A DNA stretch of 64,000 nucleotides, from positions 62,001 to 126,000 of the forward strand of contig CANQXK010000003.1 of assembly GCA_947627715.1 (NCBI GenBank). The letters are read 5' to 3'. Of the stretch, positions 36,132-45,894 are shown in pieces. The translations under genes were made by a program, and so were the position numbers. The DNA comes from an uncultured Oscillospiraceae bacterium (GTDB taxonomy: Bacteria; Bacillota; Clostridia; Oscillospirales; Oscillospiraceae). Position 1 is the first letter of the stretch; every line of letters starts with the position of its first letter. The notes below the pieces were generated by a model. It did no database searches, was not told the DNA's origin, and saw only the letters and a list, made by a program, of their open reading frames with translations.

Positions 36132-38540
36132 TCACCTGCCGTCATGCGGTCCGCCCTCCCAGCCCGTGGAGGCGGCCTTCGTCAGTTCAAACGCCGCCGT
36201 TTGCGGCTCAAAGCCCTCCGCCCGGACCGTGACCTCCGCCCGCCCCGGCGTTTTCCCGGCGCGGACCGCCAGCATCAGGTGGCCGTTGTGGGTGACGGCC
36301 TCGTTCCCCTCCGGGAAGCCGTGCCAGGGGTCGCCGTTGTCCGCCAGGACCCGGACGCCGCCGGAGACCTCCCAGGAGACGCGGCGGTCCTCCAGCGCGT
36401 ACCGCTCGCCGTGGGCGTCCTCCAGATAGACATCCACAAACGCCGTGCTGCGCCCGTCGGCGGGCAGCGCCGTCTTATCTGGGGCGATCCTGAGACTGTC
36501 CGGCCCGTGGTCGGAGAAGATCGTGTCCTCCGCGACCAAAAGCCCGCCCCGGTAGCCCTCCGCCCGGAGCTTTCCGGGGATGAAGGGGAGCCAGAAGTGG
36601 ACCATCCCGTCCTCAAAGTCGGAGAGGTACCCCACCCGCGCCTCCTGGGCGTTTTGATAGAGCTTCACCGTGTCGCAGTTGGTAAAGACCGCCACATGAA
36701 GGACCTTTTCAAACTCCCGGTAGTTCCAGTGCCGGCGCATCTGGGGGAAGCCCCACATCCCCCGCGCCCCGTCCCAGGGCTCGGTCTCGTCGTAGACGGC
36801 CAGCTTCAGAAAAGGCTCGTTTTTCCACTGGGCCGCGCAGTAAAACGCCCGAAGCTTGGGGTCGCCGGTGGAGTCCAAAAGGTCCCCCGTCCACCCGCGA
36901 AGCGGCCAGAAGGGACTCTCCCCCAGGTAGTCCACCCCGGCCCAGACGCACGCCCCGCAGACCCAGTCGTGGGCCTTCACGGTGGCGTAGGGCGACTCCA
37001 GCCGGACGTTCACCTGGTTGTGAAAGCGCGAGTCGCCCCGGTAATAGGTCCGCACCTCGGCCCCCAGGATGGGCTTGCGCATCCCGGACTCCCGCAGTCG
37101 TTCGTAGTACTGCTCCATATAGTTCCCGGCGAACACATCCACGCACGCGGCGTACTGCCGGGCCATCTCCAAAAGCGCCCCCAGGGGCATCGTGTCGTTG
37201 GCGTTGGGCAGGCAAAAGCCGATGAGCACGCACGTGACGGCCCGCGTCGGGTCAAGCTGCCGGCAAGCGTCCGTCAGCTCCTTCAGATGCCGGTAAAAGC
37301 GCGGCGTATACTGGCCCCGCACCTCGTTCCCCACGCTCCAGAGGATGACGCAGGGGTGGTTTGCGTCCCGCCGCACCATGGTTTCCAGGTCCTGCAAATG
37401 CCACGCGGGGAACACCTGGTCAAAATACATCCCGCTCCTGTCCCACTTGTCGTAAAGCTCGTCAATGACCATCAGCCCCAGCTCGTCGCACAGGTCGTAA
37501 AACTCCGAGGTCTGCGGGTTGTGGGCGGTGCGGACGGTATTCACGCCCAGCTCCTTCAGCGCCCGGAGCCGCCGCTCCCAGACCTCGATGGGTACAGCCG
37601 CGCCGAAAACGCCTCCGTCGTGGTGGAGGTTGACGCCCCACAGCTTCGCCTTTTTCCCGTTGAGGACAAACCCGTCCTCCTGGTCAAAGACCGCCGAGCG
37701 GATGCCAAAGCGGGTGAAATGGCTGTCCAGGACCTGGCCGTCCCGCGTCAGAGTGAACTCCGCCCGGTAGAGGGCCGGCTTCTCCGTGGACCAGAGAAGC
37801 GGCGCGTCCAGCCGCAGCTCAAAGGCGGTGACCGCCTCCGCCGGCTTCTCCTGGGCGTATATCCGCGCCCCGTCCGGGTCAAAGATCTCAAGCCCTAAGA
37901 CGCACCCGGAGACGTCCCCCTCCGTCTGTGCCGCAGCGCGTACCGAGGCAAAGCCGCAGCGGATGCCCTCCACGTCCGGCACGTCCCCTCGCGGCCCGCG
38001 CATCACAGGCGCGGAGGTCACCCGAAGCCCGTCGTGGGCGATGCGCGTCTCGGACTGCACCAGGAGCCATACCCCCCGGTATAAGCCTGCGCCGGAGTAC
38101 CAGCGGTCGCCTCCCGCGCCAATCCAGCCGCCCCGGTCCGTGTTGTCCAGCCTCACCGCCAGGACGTTCTCCCGCCCCGGCTCCAGCGCCTTCGTCAGGT
38201 CGCACAGGACCGGCACATACCCATAGGGGCGGCGGCCCACCTCCACGCCGTTCAGATAGACCTCCGCGAACCGCTGCGCGCCGTCAAAGAGCGCCCGGAC
38301 GGTCTTGCCCCGCCACTGCGCCGGGGCGAAAAAGCGATAGCGGTAGACCCCCACCGCGTCCCGCGGGTAGAAGCCCTGCATCGCCGGCGCGTCCTGCGAC
38401 CGCGACGCCTCGATCTGCCAGTCGTGGGGCAGATCGACCTGCCGCCAGCCAGAGTCGTCAAAGTCCCGCTCCACGGCGGAAGGCTCGTCCGTCAGACAAA
38501 ACCTCCAGCCGTCCCATATGGGGATCCGTTCCTTTTCCAT
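36132..38540 (-). CDS. Glycoside hydrolase family 2, beta-galactosidase-like
   Basis: 802 residues. The N-terminal domain (WDGWRFCLTDEPSAVERDFDDSGWRQVDLPHDWQIE) is the GH2 sugar-binding signature. In the barrel, GVNTVRTAHNPQTSEFYDLCDELGLMVIDELYDKW is followed by NHPCVILWSVGNEV (acid/base Glu) and PILGAEVRTYYRG (probable nucleophile). It ends in an Ig-like domain (VFVDVYLEDAHGERYALEDRRVSWEVSGG). It is the first gene of the three-glycosidase run, and the next gene begins 4 bp after its stop. Confidence 0.85.
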   Translation of the reverse strand: MEKERIPIWDGWRFCLTDEPSAVERDFDDSGWRQVDLPHDWQIEASRSQDAPAMQGFYPRDAVGVYRYRFFAPAQWRGKTVRALFDGAQRFAEVYLNGVEVGRRPYGYVPVLCDLTKALEPGRENVLAVRLDNTDRGGWIGAGGDRWYSGAGLYRGVWLLVQSETRIAHDGLRVTSAPVMRGPRGDVPDVEGIRCGFASVRAAAQTEGDVSGCVLGLEIFDPDGARIYAQEKPAEAVTAFELRLDAPLLWSTEKPALYRAEFTLTRDGQVLDSHFTRFGIRSAVFDQEDGFVLNGKKAKLWGVNLHHDGGVFGAAVPIEVWERRLRALKELGVNTVRTAHNPQTSEFYDLCDELGLMVIDELYDKWDRSGMYFDQVFPAWHLQDLETMVRRDANHPCVILWSVGNEVRGQYTPRFYRHLKELTDACRQLDPTRAVTCVLIGFCLPNANDTMPLGALLEMARQYAACVDVFAGNYMEQYYERLRESGMRKPILGAEVRTYYRGDSRFHNQVNVRLESPYATVKAHDWVCGACVWAGVDYLGESPFWPLRGWTGDLLDSTGDPKLRAFYCAAQWKNEPFLKLAVYDETEPWDGARGMWGFPQMRRHWNYREFEKVLHVAVFTNCDTVKLYQNAQEARVGYLSDFEDGMVHFWLPFIPGKLRAEGYRGGLLVAEDTIFSDHGPDSLRIAPDKTALPADGRSTAFVDVYLEDAHGERYALEDRRVSWEVSGGVRVLADNGDPWHGFPEGNEAVTHNGHLMLAVRAGKTPGRAEVTVRAEGFEPQTAAFELTKAASTGWEGGPHDGR

Positions 38541-38630
38541 GGTGCTGCGCCCCCTTACGATGCGTTGTACCCTTTTATTTTAAATCGCCTCCGCCCTTTT
38601 GTAAAGGGGTTCGGCCAAACCGGGACAAAA

Positions 38631-38661
38631 AGAGAGGACGCCCCCTGGGGACGCCCTCTCG
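38631..38661 (-). terminator. Terminator of the ECF-transporter operon
   Basis: On the minus strand a GAGAGGGCG / CGTCCTCTC-type stem with a C/G-rich loop is followed by TTTTTG. Confidence 0.65.
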
Positions 38662-38758
38662 GACTTCCAAAACCGCTGTTCAGTTTCCGGGGACGCCCGC
38701 CCCGAAAAGCGCCCCCGCCGCGCCGCCTTCGCGCGGTGTTCAGCCGCGGAGGGGAGCG

Positions 38759-39334
38759 TCACTCCTTGAACGTCAGATGCGCCCGCTCCATCGCCATGAC
38801 AAGCAGCGGGATCAGGACGATGTGCAGGATGATGCCGGGGACGGCCTCCGTCACGGCCCCCGCCCAGAAGGCGGAGAGGGGGAAGTCGGTGTGCTGGAGT
38901 CCGGCCATGACAAATCTGCCGCACCCCCACACAAGGCGGCCCGCCACCATGGCGGCGATCAGGGAGACGTAGATGGCCCACTTCCGCTTGGGGAGGAGCT
39001 TATAGAGAAGGCCGGACACGGCCCCATAGGTAGCCAGCTCAAAGGTCATGGGGATCGCCTTCAGCAGAGGGGGCATCCCCCCGAAGGCGAAGTGCCGGAG
39101 CAGCGGCGCGATGGCGCCCACAGCCAGTGCCCAGGGCCAGCCGCAGACGAAGCCGCAGAGAAACACGGGGATGTGCATGGGGCTGAGGGCCGCGCCGATC
39201 TGGGGGATCTGGCCGGTGAGATAGGGCAGGACCATGCACAGCGCCAGGAACATGGCGGAAAAGACGAGCTTTTTCACCAGCGCGGAGCGGGCGGGACCCG
39301 TTTTTTCCAGGGTGGTCTGTTGGGACAATTTCAT
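38759..39334 (-). CDS. ECF transporter S component
   Basis: 191 residues from ATG 39334, chosen because AGGAGG lies directly upstream. About six membrane segments. LPYLTGQIPQIGAALSPMHIPVFLCGFVCGWPWALAVGAIAPLLRHFAFGGMPP is typical of the vitamin-specific S components of energy-coupling-factor transporters. The ligand is unknown, and the energising EcfAAT module must be encoded elsewhere. Its start overlaps the stop of the DUF3842 gene (ATGA). Confidence 0.8.
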   Translation of the reverse strand: MKLSQQTTLEKTGPARSALVKKLVFSAMFLALCMVLPYLTGQIPQIGAALSPMHIPVFLCGFVCGWPWALAVGAIAPLLRHFAFGGMPPLLKAIPMTFELATYGAVSGLLYKLLPKRKWAIYVSLIAAMVAGRLVWGCGRFVMAGLQHTDFPLSAFWAGAVTEAVPGIILHIVLIPLLVMAMERAHLTFKE

Positions 39335-39747
39335 TTCCTCCTGTCGTTGATGAGTGCGCCCAGACGGGCGATGGCGTCCTCCAGGATCTCCCCGGAGCCG
39401 CCGGCGATCCCGGCGATATACGTGTCGCACAGGTTCATGGGGATGAGCACGCGCCGGGCGTTTGCCGAGGCCACGGCGTTGGCCATGGCGGGGGAGATCT
39501 CCCCCATCAGCGCGTCGGCCATGGCGATGCCCACGGGGCCTGCGATGATGTCGGCTCTCCGGCAGGCCACCAGCACCGGGTTCTCCCCGGTGGATACCCT
39601 GTCCGCGCCGCCCTTGAGCATAGCGCCGGTGGCGTTGGCGTTGGTGCCCACCGCCCACACAAAGACGTCGGGGAAGGCCCCCTTGATGGCCTCCACCAGC
39701 GTCCGTCCCAGTTTTCCGCCCTGTCCGTCGATCACAAGAACCGTCAT
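39331..39747 (-). CDS. DUF3842 family protein
   Basis: 138 residues from ATG 39747, which has GGAGG 8 bases upstream. The N-terminus VLVIDGQGGKLGRTLVEAI is a Rossmann-like glycine loop. The middle block ATGAMLKGGADRVSTGENPVLVACRRADIIAGPVGIAMADALMGEISPAMANAVA is highly typical of DUF3842, small proteins found in front of ECF S components in Clostridia. The function is unknown. The two genes are translationally coupled, suggesting a shared pathway such as cofactor salvage. Confidence 0.8.
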   Translation of the reverse strand: MTVLVIDGQGGKLGRTLVEAIKGAFPDVFVWAVGTNANATGAMLKGGADRVSTGENPVLVACRRADIIAGPVGIAMADALMGEISPAMANAVASANARRVLIPMNLCDTYIAGIAGGSGEILEDAIARLGALINDRRK

Positions 39748-39796
39748 GTCTTTGTCCTCCATCCGTATCGCGTCTAAGGCCGCGGACCCCGGTTAC

Positions 39797-39912
39797 AAAA
39801 AAAGCACCAGCAAGCCCCTTGTGGGGACAGCTGATACTTCTGTATCAATGCCCGGAAAAGCGAAAAACCGTCCGCCGGCCTGTGCCGGTCCCGCCGGCTT
39901 GTACCGACTGAG
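39797..39912 (-). promoter_or_regulatory. Structured leader with terminator, candidate riboswitch
   Basis: Between the promoter and the coding start lies a leader of about 165 nt. It contains a GC-rich folded part (GCCGGC/GGCCGGC repeats near 39875-39900), a small hairpin GATAC-agaa-GTATC (39832-39846 region), and a terminator-like stem CAGC..CCCC-acaa-GGGG..GCTG followed by seven Ts (39803-39797). A terminator inside the leader implies regulation by attenuation. It does not match a riboswitch class I recognise. Confidence 0.5.
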
Positions 39913-39915
39913 AAT

Positions 39916-39944
39916 ACTATAGCACGCCAGTTGGCAAAAGTCAA
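39916..39944 (-). promoter_or_regulatory. Promoter of the DUF3842-ECF operon
   Basis: On the minus strand TTGACT (39944-39939), a 17-bp spacer, and TATAGT (39921-39916). Confidence 0.75.
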
Positions 39945-40009
39945 CGCCCCAGGAAAAATTTTTGACCGCGTCCAACCCGTATTTGCCCACGATCCCGCGC
40001 TTTTTCCCC

Positions 40010-40038
40010 TTGACAAGGGGGAAAAACGGTGCTAAACT
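40010..40038 (+). promoter_or_regulatory. thrS promoter
   Basis: TTGACA (40010-40015), a 17-bp spacer and TAAACT (40033-40038), followed by the T-box leader. Confidence 0.8.
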
Positions 40039-40044
40039 CCACTT

Positions 40045-40290
40045 ATAAACTGGCAGAGACGGAGAAGGACCCGTAAGGAACCGCTCAGAGAGGGGCGCGC
40101 CTGGTGAAAGCGCCCTGCGGGGACGGCGGCGTCTACCGCTCCTGAGCCGCCCGGGACGACCGGGACGGGATTCGCCCGTTAGCGCGAGCGCAAAGCGACG
40201 GACAGGGCCTTCTGTCCGTAAGCAGGGTGGAACCGTGGAGCGTATATCGCCTCACCCCTGGATAAGGGGTGAGGCTTATTTTATCCCTCC
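40045..40290 (+). ncRNA. T-box leader upstream of thrS
   Basis: The T-box consensus AGGGTGGAACCGTG is at 40224-40237, followed by a terminator CCTCACCCCT / AGGGGTGAGG with a T-rich tail (40250-40284). The long stem I region holds a CTACCG segment with a candidate ACC (Thr) specifier at 40135-40137, which would pair with the tRNA-Thr(GGT) encoded at 18886-18961. Uncharged tRNA-Thr would favour the antiterminator and raise thrS expression. Confidence 0.9.
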
Positions 40291-40317
40291 CCCAAAGGAA
40301 AAAAGGAGGAAACGCAA

Positions 40318-42075
<1,758 letters not shown>

Positions 42076-42082
42076 AAAATAA

Positions 42083-42125
42083 AAAATGCCGGAAAAGAGC
42101 GCCGCTCTTTTCCGGCATTTTAATT
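42083..42125. terminator. Bidirectional terminator between thrS and tadA
   Basis: AAAATGCCGGAAAAGAGC-gcc-GCTCTTTTCCGGCATTTT, an 18-bp perfect stem with A/T runs on both sides that serves both convergent genes. Confidence 0.9.
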
Positions 42126-42567
42126 ACCGCTTCCCTTTGAAAAACTCCGTCAGGACCTCCCGGCACTCCTCCTCCAGCACCCCGCCGTAGACCCTGACTT
42201 TCCTGTCCAGAGGCTCCATAAAGAGGTTGAAAAGCCCCCCGCAGGCCCCGGCGCGGGGGTCCTTCACGCCGTAGTAGACGGCGGAGAGCCGCGCGTTGTA
42301 GACCGCTCCGGCGCACATGGGGCAAGGCTCCATGGTCACATAGAGGCTGCACCCGTCAAGCCGCCAGGAGCCGAGATTCCTGGAGGCGTCCCGGATGGCC
42401 TCCACCTCGGCGTGAGCCGTGGCGTCAAGGGCCTCCGTCCGATTGCGCCCCCGGCCCACGATCCGGCCCTGGGGGTCCGCCACCACCGCCCCCACCGGCG
42501 TCTCGCCGCTTCGGGCGGCGGCCCGCGCCTCCTCAAGGGCCGCCCTCATGTACTCCTCCCGTTCCAT
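42124..42567 (-). CDS. tadA: tRNA adenosine(34) deaminase TadA
   Basis: 147 residues from ATG 42567 (AGGAGGCGGG upstream; a longer frame has no support). Zinc-deaminase motifs ATAHAEVEAI (HAE) and MEPCPMCAGAVYNARLSAVYYG (PCxxC) are intact, with the TadA-specific C-terminal GLFNLFMEPLDRKVRVYGGVLEEEC. It converts A34 to inosine in tRNA-Arg(ACG). Confidence 0.93.
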   Translation of the reverse strand: MEREEYMRAALEEARAAARSGETPVGAVVADPQGRIVGRGRNRTEALDATAHAEVEAIRDASRNLGSWRLDGCSLYVTMEPCPMCAGAVYNARLSAVYYGVKDPRAGACGGLFNLFMEPLDRKVRVYGGVLEEECREVLTEFFKGKR

Positions 42568-42681
42568 GCGCCCGCCTCCTTTTTTCGCAGTATAACAGAT
42601 AAATTTTCTCCCGGCAAGAGGTATGATCCGCCCTCCCTCCGGCAACAATAAGGGCAGTGAGTAAAATTGGAGGGCGCGACA

Positions 42682-43110
42682 ATGAAAATTTCCGACATCA
42701 TGAACCCCGGACCCATCACCGTCTCCCCGGACGAGACGGCGGCGCTGGCCTCAAGGCTCCTCTCCCGCCACAACATCGGCTCCCTGCCCGTGTGCGGCGC
42801 GGACGGCCGCCTGCGGGGCGTGGTCACGGACCGGGACATCGTGGTCCGCTGCGTGGCCGCTGGGGAGGACCCGGAGAGCACGTCCGTCAGCGACGTGATG
42901 AGCCGCAGCGTCATCACCGTAAACCCGGAGGAGGACGTGAAGCGCGCCTCGGAGCTGATGGGGAAGGGCCAGGTGAGACGCCTGCCCGTCACCGAAAACG
43001 GCAAGCTGGTGGGCATCGTCTCCCTGGGGGACATCTCCAAAATCTCCGTCTGCGACATGGAGGCTGCGCACGCGCTGTGCGAGATCTCCATGAACGTCCG
43101 GGAGAGATAA
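42682..43110 (+). CDS. Two-CBS-domain protein
   Basis: 142 residues, consisting of two CBS domains (about 1-55: MKISDIMNPGPITVSPDETAALASRLLSRHNIGSLPVCGADGRLRGVVTDRDIV; and about 70-125: VSDVMSRSVITVNPEEDVKRASELMGKGQVRRLPVTENGKLVGIVSLGDIS). Such stand-alone pairs bind adenine nucleotides. Its partner is unknown. A TTGGAGGG ribosome binding site supports the start. Confidence 0.85.
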   Translation: MKISDIMNPGPITVSPDETAALASRLLSRHNIGSLPVCGADGRLRGVVTDRDIVVRCVAAGEDPESTSVSDVMSRSVITVNPEEDVKRASELMGKGQVRRLPVTENGKLVGIVSLGDISKISVCDMEAAHALCEISMNVRER

Positions 43111-43296
43111 GAGGGCAAAAAAGAGTATATCAGCGCCGGAGGCGGGCCGAAAGGGTTCTTTCGACCCGCTTCAGCTTGTCAAAAAACTCAAATTGAGTAT
43201 TTTTCCCGATGGCACGTAAGTCGGAAAAAATTCCTTTTGTTTTGCGGAGTGTGCGGCCTGGGGGACCCCGGCGGGCCGCAAATTTGACCTGCCCGG

Positions 43297-44181
43297 CTAT
43301 ACCCCCGTCAGGTCGAAATCCGGGGTGTATTCCTCCCTGGCGGAGGAAAGCTCCTGATAAAACCCGTCCTCGATGCCCCGCTCCTCCATGTACGCCACCG
43401 CCGCGCCGTACTCCGCCGGGGTGAGCCGGCGGTCGATCTCCGAAAACTCCGCCGCCCGGCCCATGGGCGTATACTGGCTCATGAGGGAGAAGAGGACCTG
43501 CCCCGGCGGGAAGGTGTCCGCCACCCAGTCGATGACCCTCCGGGTGTTCTCCGGGGCGTTGGGCAGGACAAGGTGCCGGATGATAACGCCGGAGCGCAGC
43601 AGCCCGTCCTCCCCCAGCACGTACGGCCCCGTCTGGCGGACCATTTCAAGGATCGCCCGTTTCGCCGTCTCCGGGTAATCGGGGGCGGAGGAATACCGCT
43701 CCGCCAGGGCGGGATCGGCGTACTTCATGTCGGGCAGGTAGATCTGTATCTTCCCCTCCAGCGCCCGCAGGGCCGGGAGGCTCTCGTACCCCGACGAGTT
43801 CCACACCACCGGCACCGGCAGGGGGTCCCGGAGGGACTCCAGCACCGCCGGGAGGAAGTGGGACGCGGTGACGAGGCTGACGTTGTGGACGCCCTGCCCG
43901 ATAAGCGCAAAATAGATCTCCCTCAGCCGCTCCGGCGTGACCCGCTTCCCCACGCCCCCGGCGGAGATGGCCGCGTTCTGGCAGTAGACGCATTTGAGAT
44001 TGCACCCGGTAAAAAAGACCGTCCCGCTGCCCCGCGTCCCGGAGATGGGCGGTTCCTCCCACAGATGGGGCGCGGCGCGGGCCACGCGGGCGTCCGACCC
44101 CTCCCCGCAAAAGCCGCCGCCCTCCTGGGGCCGGCGGAGCGCGCCGCAGGCGCGCGGACACAGACGGCAATAAAACGGCAC
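43297..44181 (-). CDS. Radical SAM protein, PflA-like
   Basis: 294 residues. An N-terminal cysteine block (CRLCPRACGALR ... GFCGEG) is followed by the radical-SAM cluster motif GCNLKCVYCQN (CxxxCxxC, about 58-68) and the later conserved block VWNSSGYESLPALRALEGKIQIYLPDMKYADPALAERYSSAPDY. This is the family of putative pyruvate-formate-lyase-activating-like enzymes widespread in Clostridia. Whether it activates a glycyl-radical enzyme is unknown; no such enzyme is nearby. Confidence 0.85.
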   Translation of the reverse strand: MPFYCRLCPRACGALRRPQEGGGFCGEGSDARVARAAPHLWEEPPISGTRGSGTVFFTGCNLKCVYCQNAAISAGGVGKRVTPERLREIYFALIGQGVHNVSLVTASHFLPAVLESLRDPLPVPVVWNSSGYESLPALRALEGKIQIYLPDMKYADPALAERYSSAPDYPETAKRAILEMVRQTGPYVLGEDGLLRSGVIIRHLVLPNAPENTRRVIDWVADTFPPGQVLFSLMSQYTPMGRAAEFSEIDRRLTPAEYGAAVAYMEERGIEDGFYQELSSAREEYTPDFDLTGV

Positions 44182-44275
44182 AAACTTTCCCTCCCGCGAT
44201 TGACTTTTCTTCCGTAAAGACTATAATAATAAAATATAATAACGGTTTACGAAAAATCTGTCAAGGAGGTACCCC

Positions 44276-45244
44276 ATGAAGATCGTCGTTCTTGACGCCC
44301 ACACGGAGAACCCCGGTGACCTGAGCTGGTCCGGCTTTGAGCAGCTGGGGGAACTCACCGTCTACGACCGCACGCCCAAATTTGACGACCGGGAGATCAT
44401 CCGCCGCGTGGGCGGCGCGGACATGGTCATCACCAACAAGACCCCCGTTCGGGCCGCCGTCCTGGACGCCTGCCCCACGGTGAAGTACGTGGGCCTTCTC
44501 TCCACGGGCATCGACGTGTGCGACTGCGCCTACGCCGCCCAAAAGGGGATCCCGGTGAGCAACATCCCGGCCTACTCCACCATGGCCGTGGCGCAGCACG
44601 CCATCGCCCTCCTGCTGGAGATCTGCTCCAAGGTGGGCGTCCACTCCCGGCTGGTCCACCAGGGCGACTGGCAGCGGTGCGAGGACTTTTGCTTCTGGGA
44701 GGCCCCGCTTATGGAGCTTTCGGGCCTGACCTTCGGCGTGGTGGGCTTCGGGCAGATCGGCCGCGCCGCGGGGCGCATCGCCAAAGCCCTGGGGATGCGC
44801 GTGCTGGCCGCCGGGTCCCGCCCCTGCCCGGAGGGGGAGGCCATCGGTACATACACGGACCTGGACACCCTTCTGCGGGAGTCGGACGTGGTCTCCCTCC
44901 ACTGTCCCCTGAAGGACGAGACGCGCCGGCTCATCAACGCCGGGACCATCGCCCGGATGCGCGACGGCGCGATCCTCATCAACACGGGCCGGGGCGGGCT
45001 GGTGGACGAGGAGGCCCTGGCGCAGGCCCTCAAGTCCGGCAAGCTCTACGCCGCCGGGGTGGACGTGGTGTCCGTGGAGCCGATCCTGCCGGACAACCCG
45101 CTTCTGGGGTGCGAAAACTGCTTCATCACCCCCCACGTGGCCTGGACGCCTAAGACCTGCCGCCAGCGCGTCATGGACATCGCTGTCAGCAACGCCCGCG
45201 CCTTCCTGGCGGGCCGCCCGGAGAACGTGGTCAACGGGATTTGA
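44276..45244 (+). CDS. D-isomer-specific 2-hydroxyacid dehydrogenase
   Basis: 322 residues. The NAD-binding loop is GVVGFGQIGRAAGRIAKALGMRVLAAG (about 153-180). The catalytic Arg/Glu/His set lies in ILINTGRGGLVDEEAL, DVVSVEPILPDNPLL and ITPHVAWTP. The N-terminal half (VYDRTPKFDDREIIRRVGGADMVITNKTPV) is closest in style to glycerate/hydroxypyruvate reductases. It probably reduces hydroxypyruvate or a similar 2-oxoacid. A strong AAGGAGGT precedes the start. Confidence 0.85.
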   Translation: MKIVVLDAHTENPGDLSWSGFEQLGELTVYDRTPKFDDREIIRRVGGADMVITNKTPVRAAVLDACPTVKYVGLLSTGIDVCDCAYAAQKGIPVSNIPAYSTMAVAQHAIALLLEICSKVGVHSRLVHQGDWQRCEDFCFWEAPLMELSGLTFGVVGFGQIGRAAGRIAKALGMRVLAAGSRPCPEGEAIGTYTDLDTLLRESDVVSLHCPLKDETRRLINAGTIARMRDGAILINTGRGGLVDEEALAQALKSGKLYAAGVDVVSVEPILPDNPLLGCENCFITPHVAWTPKTCRQRVMDIAVSNARAFLAGRPENVVNGI

Positions 45245-45334
45245 CCCCGCAGAAAATTTTTTCAAAAATTTTTCCTTTCCGCGCAATAAAATCCGCGTCT
45301 TGCGCATTACTTCATTGACAGGAGTTGAAGGACA

Positions 45335-45889
45335 ATGGAATCGGAGGAGATCATCGCCTCACCCGCTCCCGCGGCCGAACTCGAGCGGCTGCTGAAGGAG
45401 ACGGCGGGGGGCGGGATGGACGCCCTGGCGGAGCTGTACAGGCGGACACGCGGCGCGGTCTACGCGCTGGCGCTCTCCATGACGGGGGACGCCTACATGG
45501 CCGAGGAACTCTGCCACGACGCCTACCTTCGCATCTGGGACTACGCGGGGAGCTACCGGGCAAAGGGGTCGCCCATGGCCTGGATCCTCGCCGTCACCCG
45601 AAACCTGTGCCTCATGGAGCTTCGCAAAGCCAAACGGACCGCGCACCTCACGGACGAGGAGTGGAACGCCATCCCTGCGGACACGGACGTGTCCGCCGAG
45701 GACCGGGCGGCCCTCCAGACGGCCCTCTCCCGGCTCAACGCCGGGGAGCGGCAGATCGTCCTCCTGCACGCCTCCTCCGGGCTTCGCCACCGGGAGATCG
45801 CAAAGCTCCTGGGCCTCCCTCTGGGGACTGTCCTGTCAAAATACCGCCGCGCGATGACCAAATTGCGTGAGACTATGGAAGGAGAGTGA
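45335..45889 (+). CDS. RNA polymerase sigma factor, ECF type (paired with RsgI-like protein)
   Basis: 184 residues. Region 2: MDALAELYRRTRGAVYALALSMTGDAYMAEELCHDAYLRIWDYAGSYRAKGSPMAWILAVTRNLCLMELRKA (about 27-95). Region 4: LSRLNAGERQIVLLHASSGLRHREIAKLLGLPLGTVLSKYRRAMTKLRE (about 130-178). It ends just before a membrane-anchored protein with RsgI-like features, so it probably answers an extracellular signal through that protein. Confidence 0.88.
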   Translation: MESEEIIASPAPAAELERLLKETAGGGMDALAELYRRTRGAVYALALSMTGDAYMAEELCHDAYLRIWDYAGSYRAKGSPMAWILAVTRNLCLMELRKAKRTAHLTDEEWNAIPADTDVSAEDRAALQTALSRLNAGERQIVLLHASSGLRHREIAKLLGLPLGTVLSKYRRAMTKLRETMEGE

Positions 45890-45894
45890 GCCGC

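Noticed and set aside
34400..37898. Long open frames opposite the two GH2 genes
   Set aside because: Low-complexity, antisense to well-supported glycosidases, no start signals.
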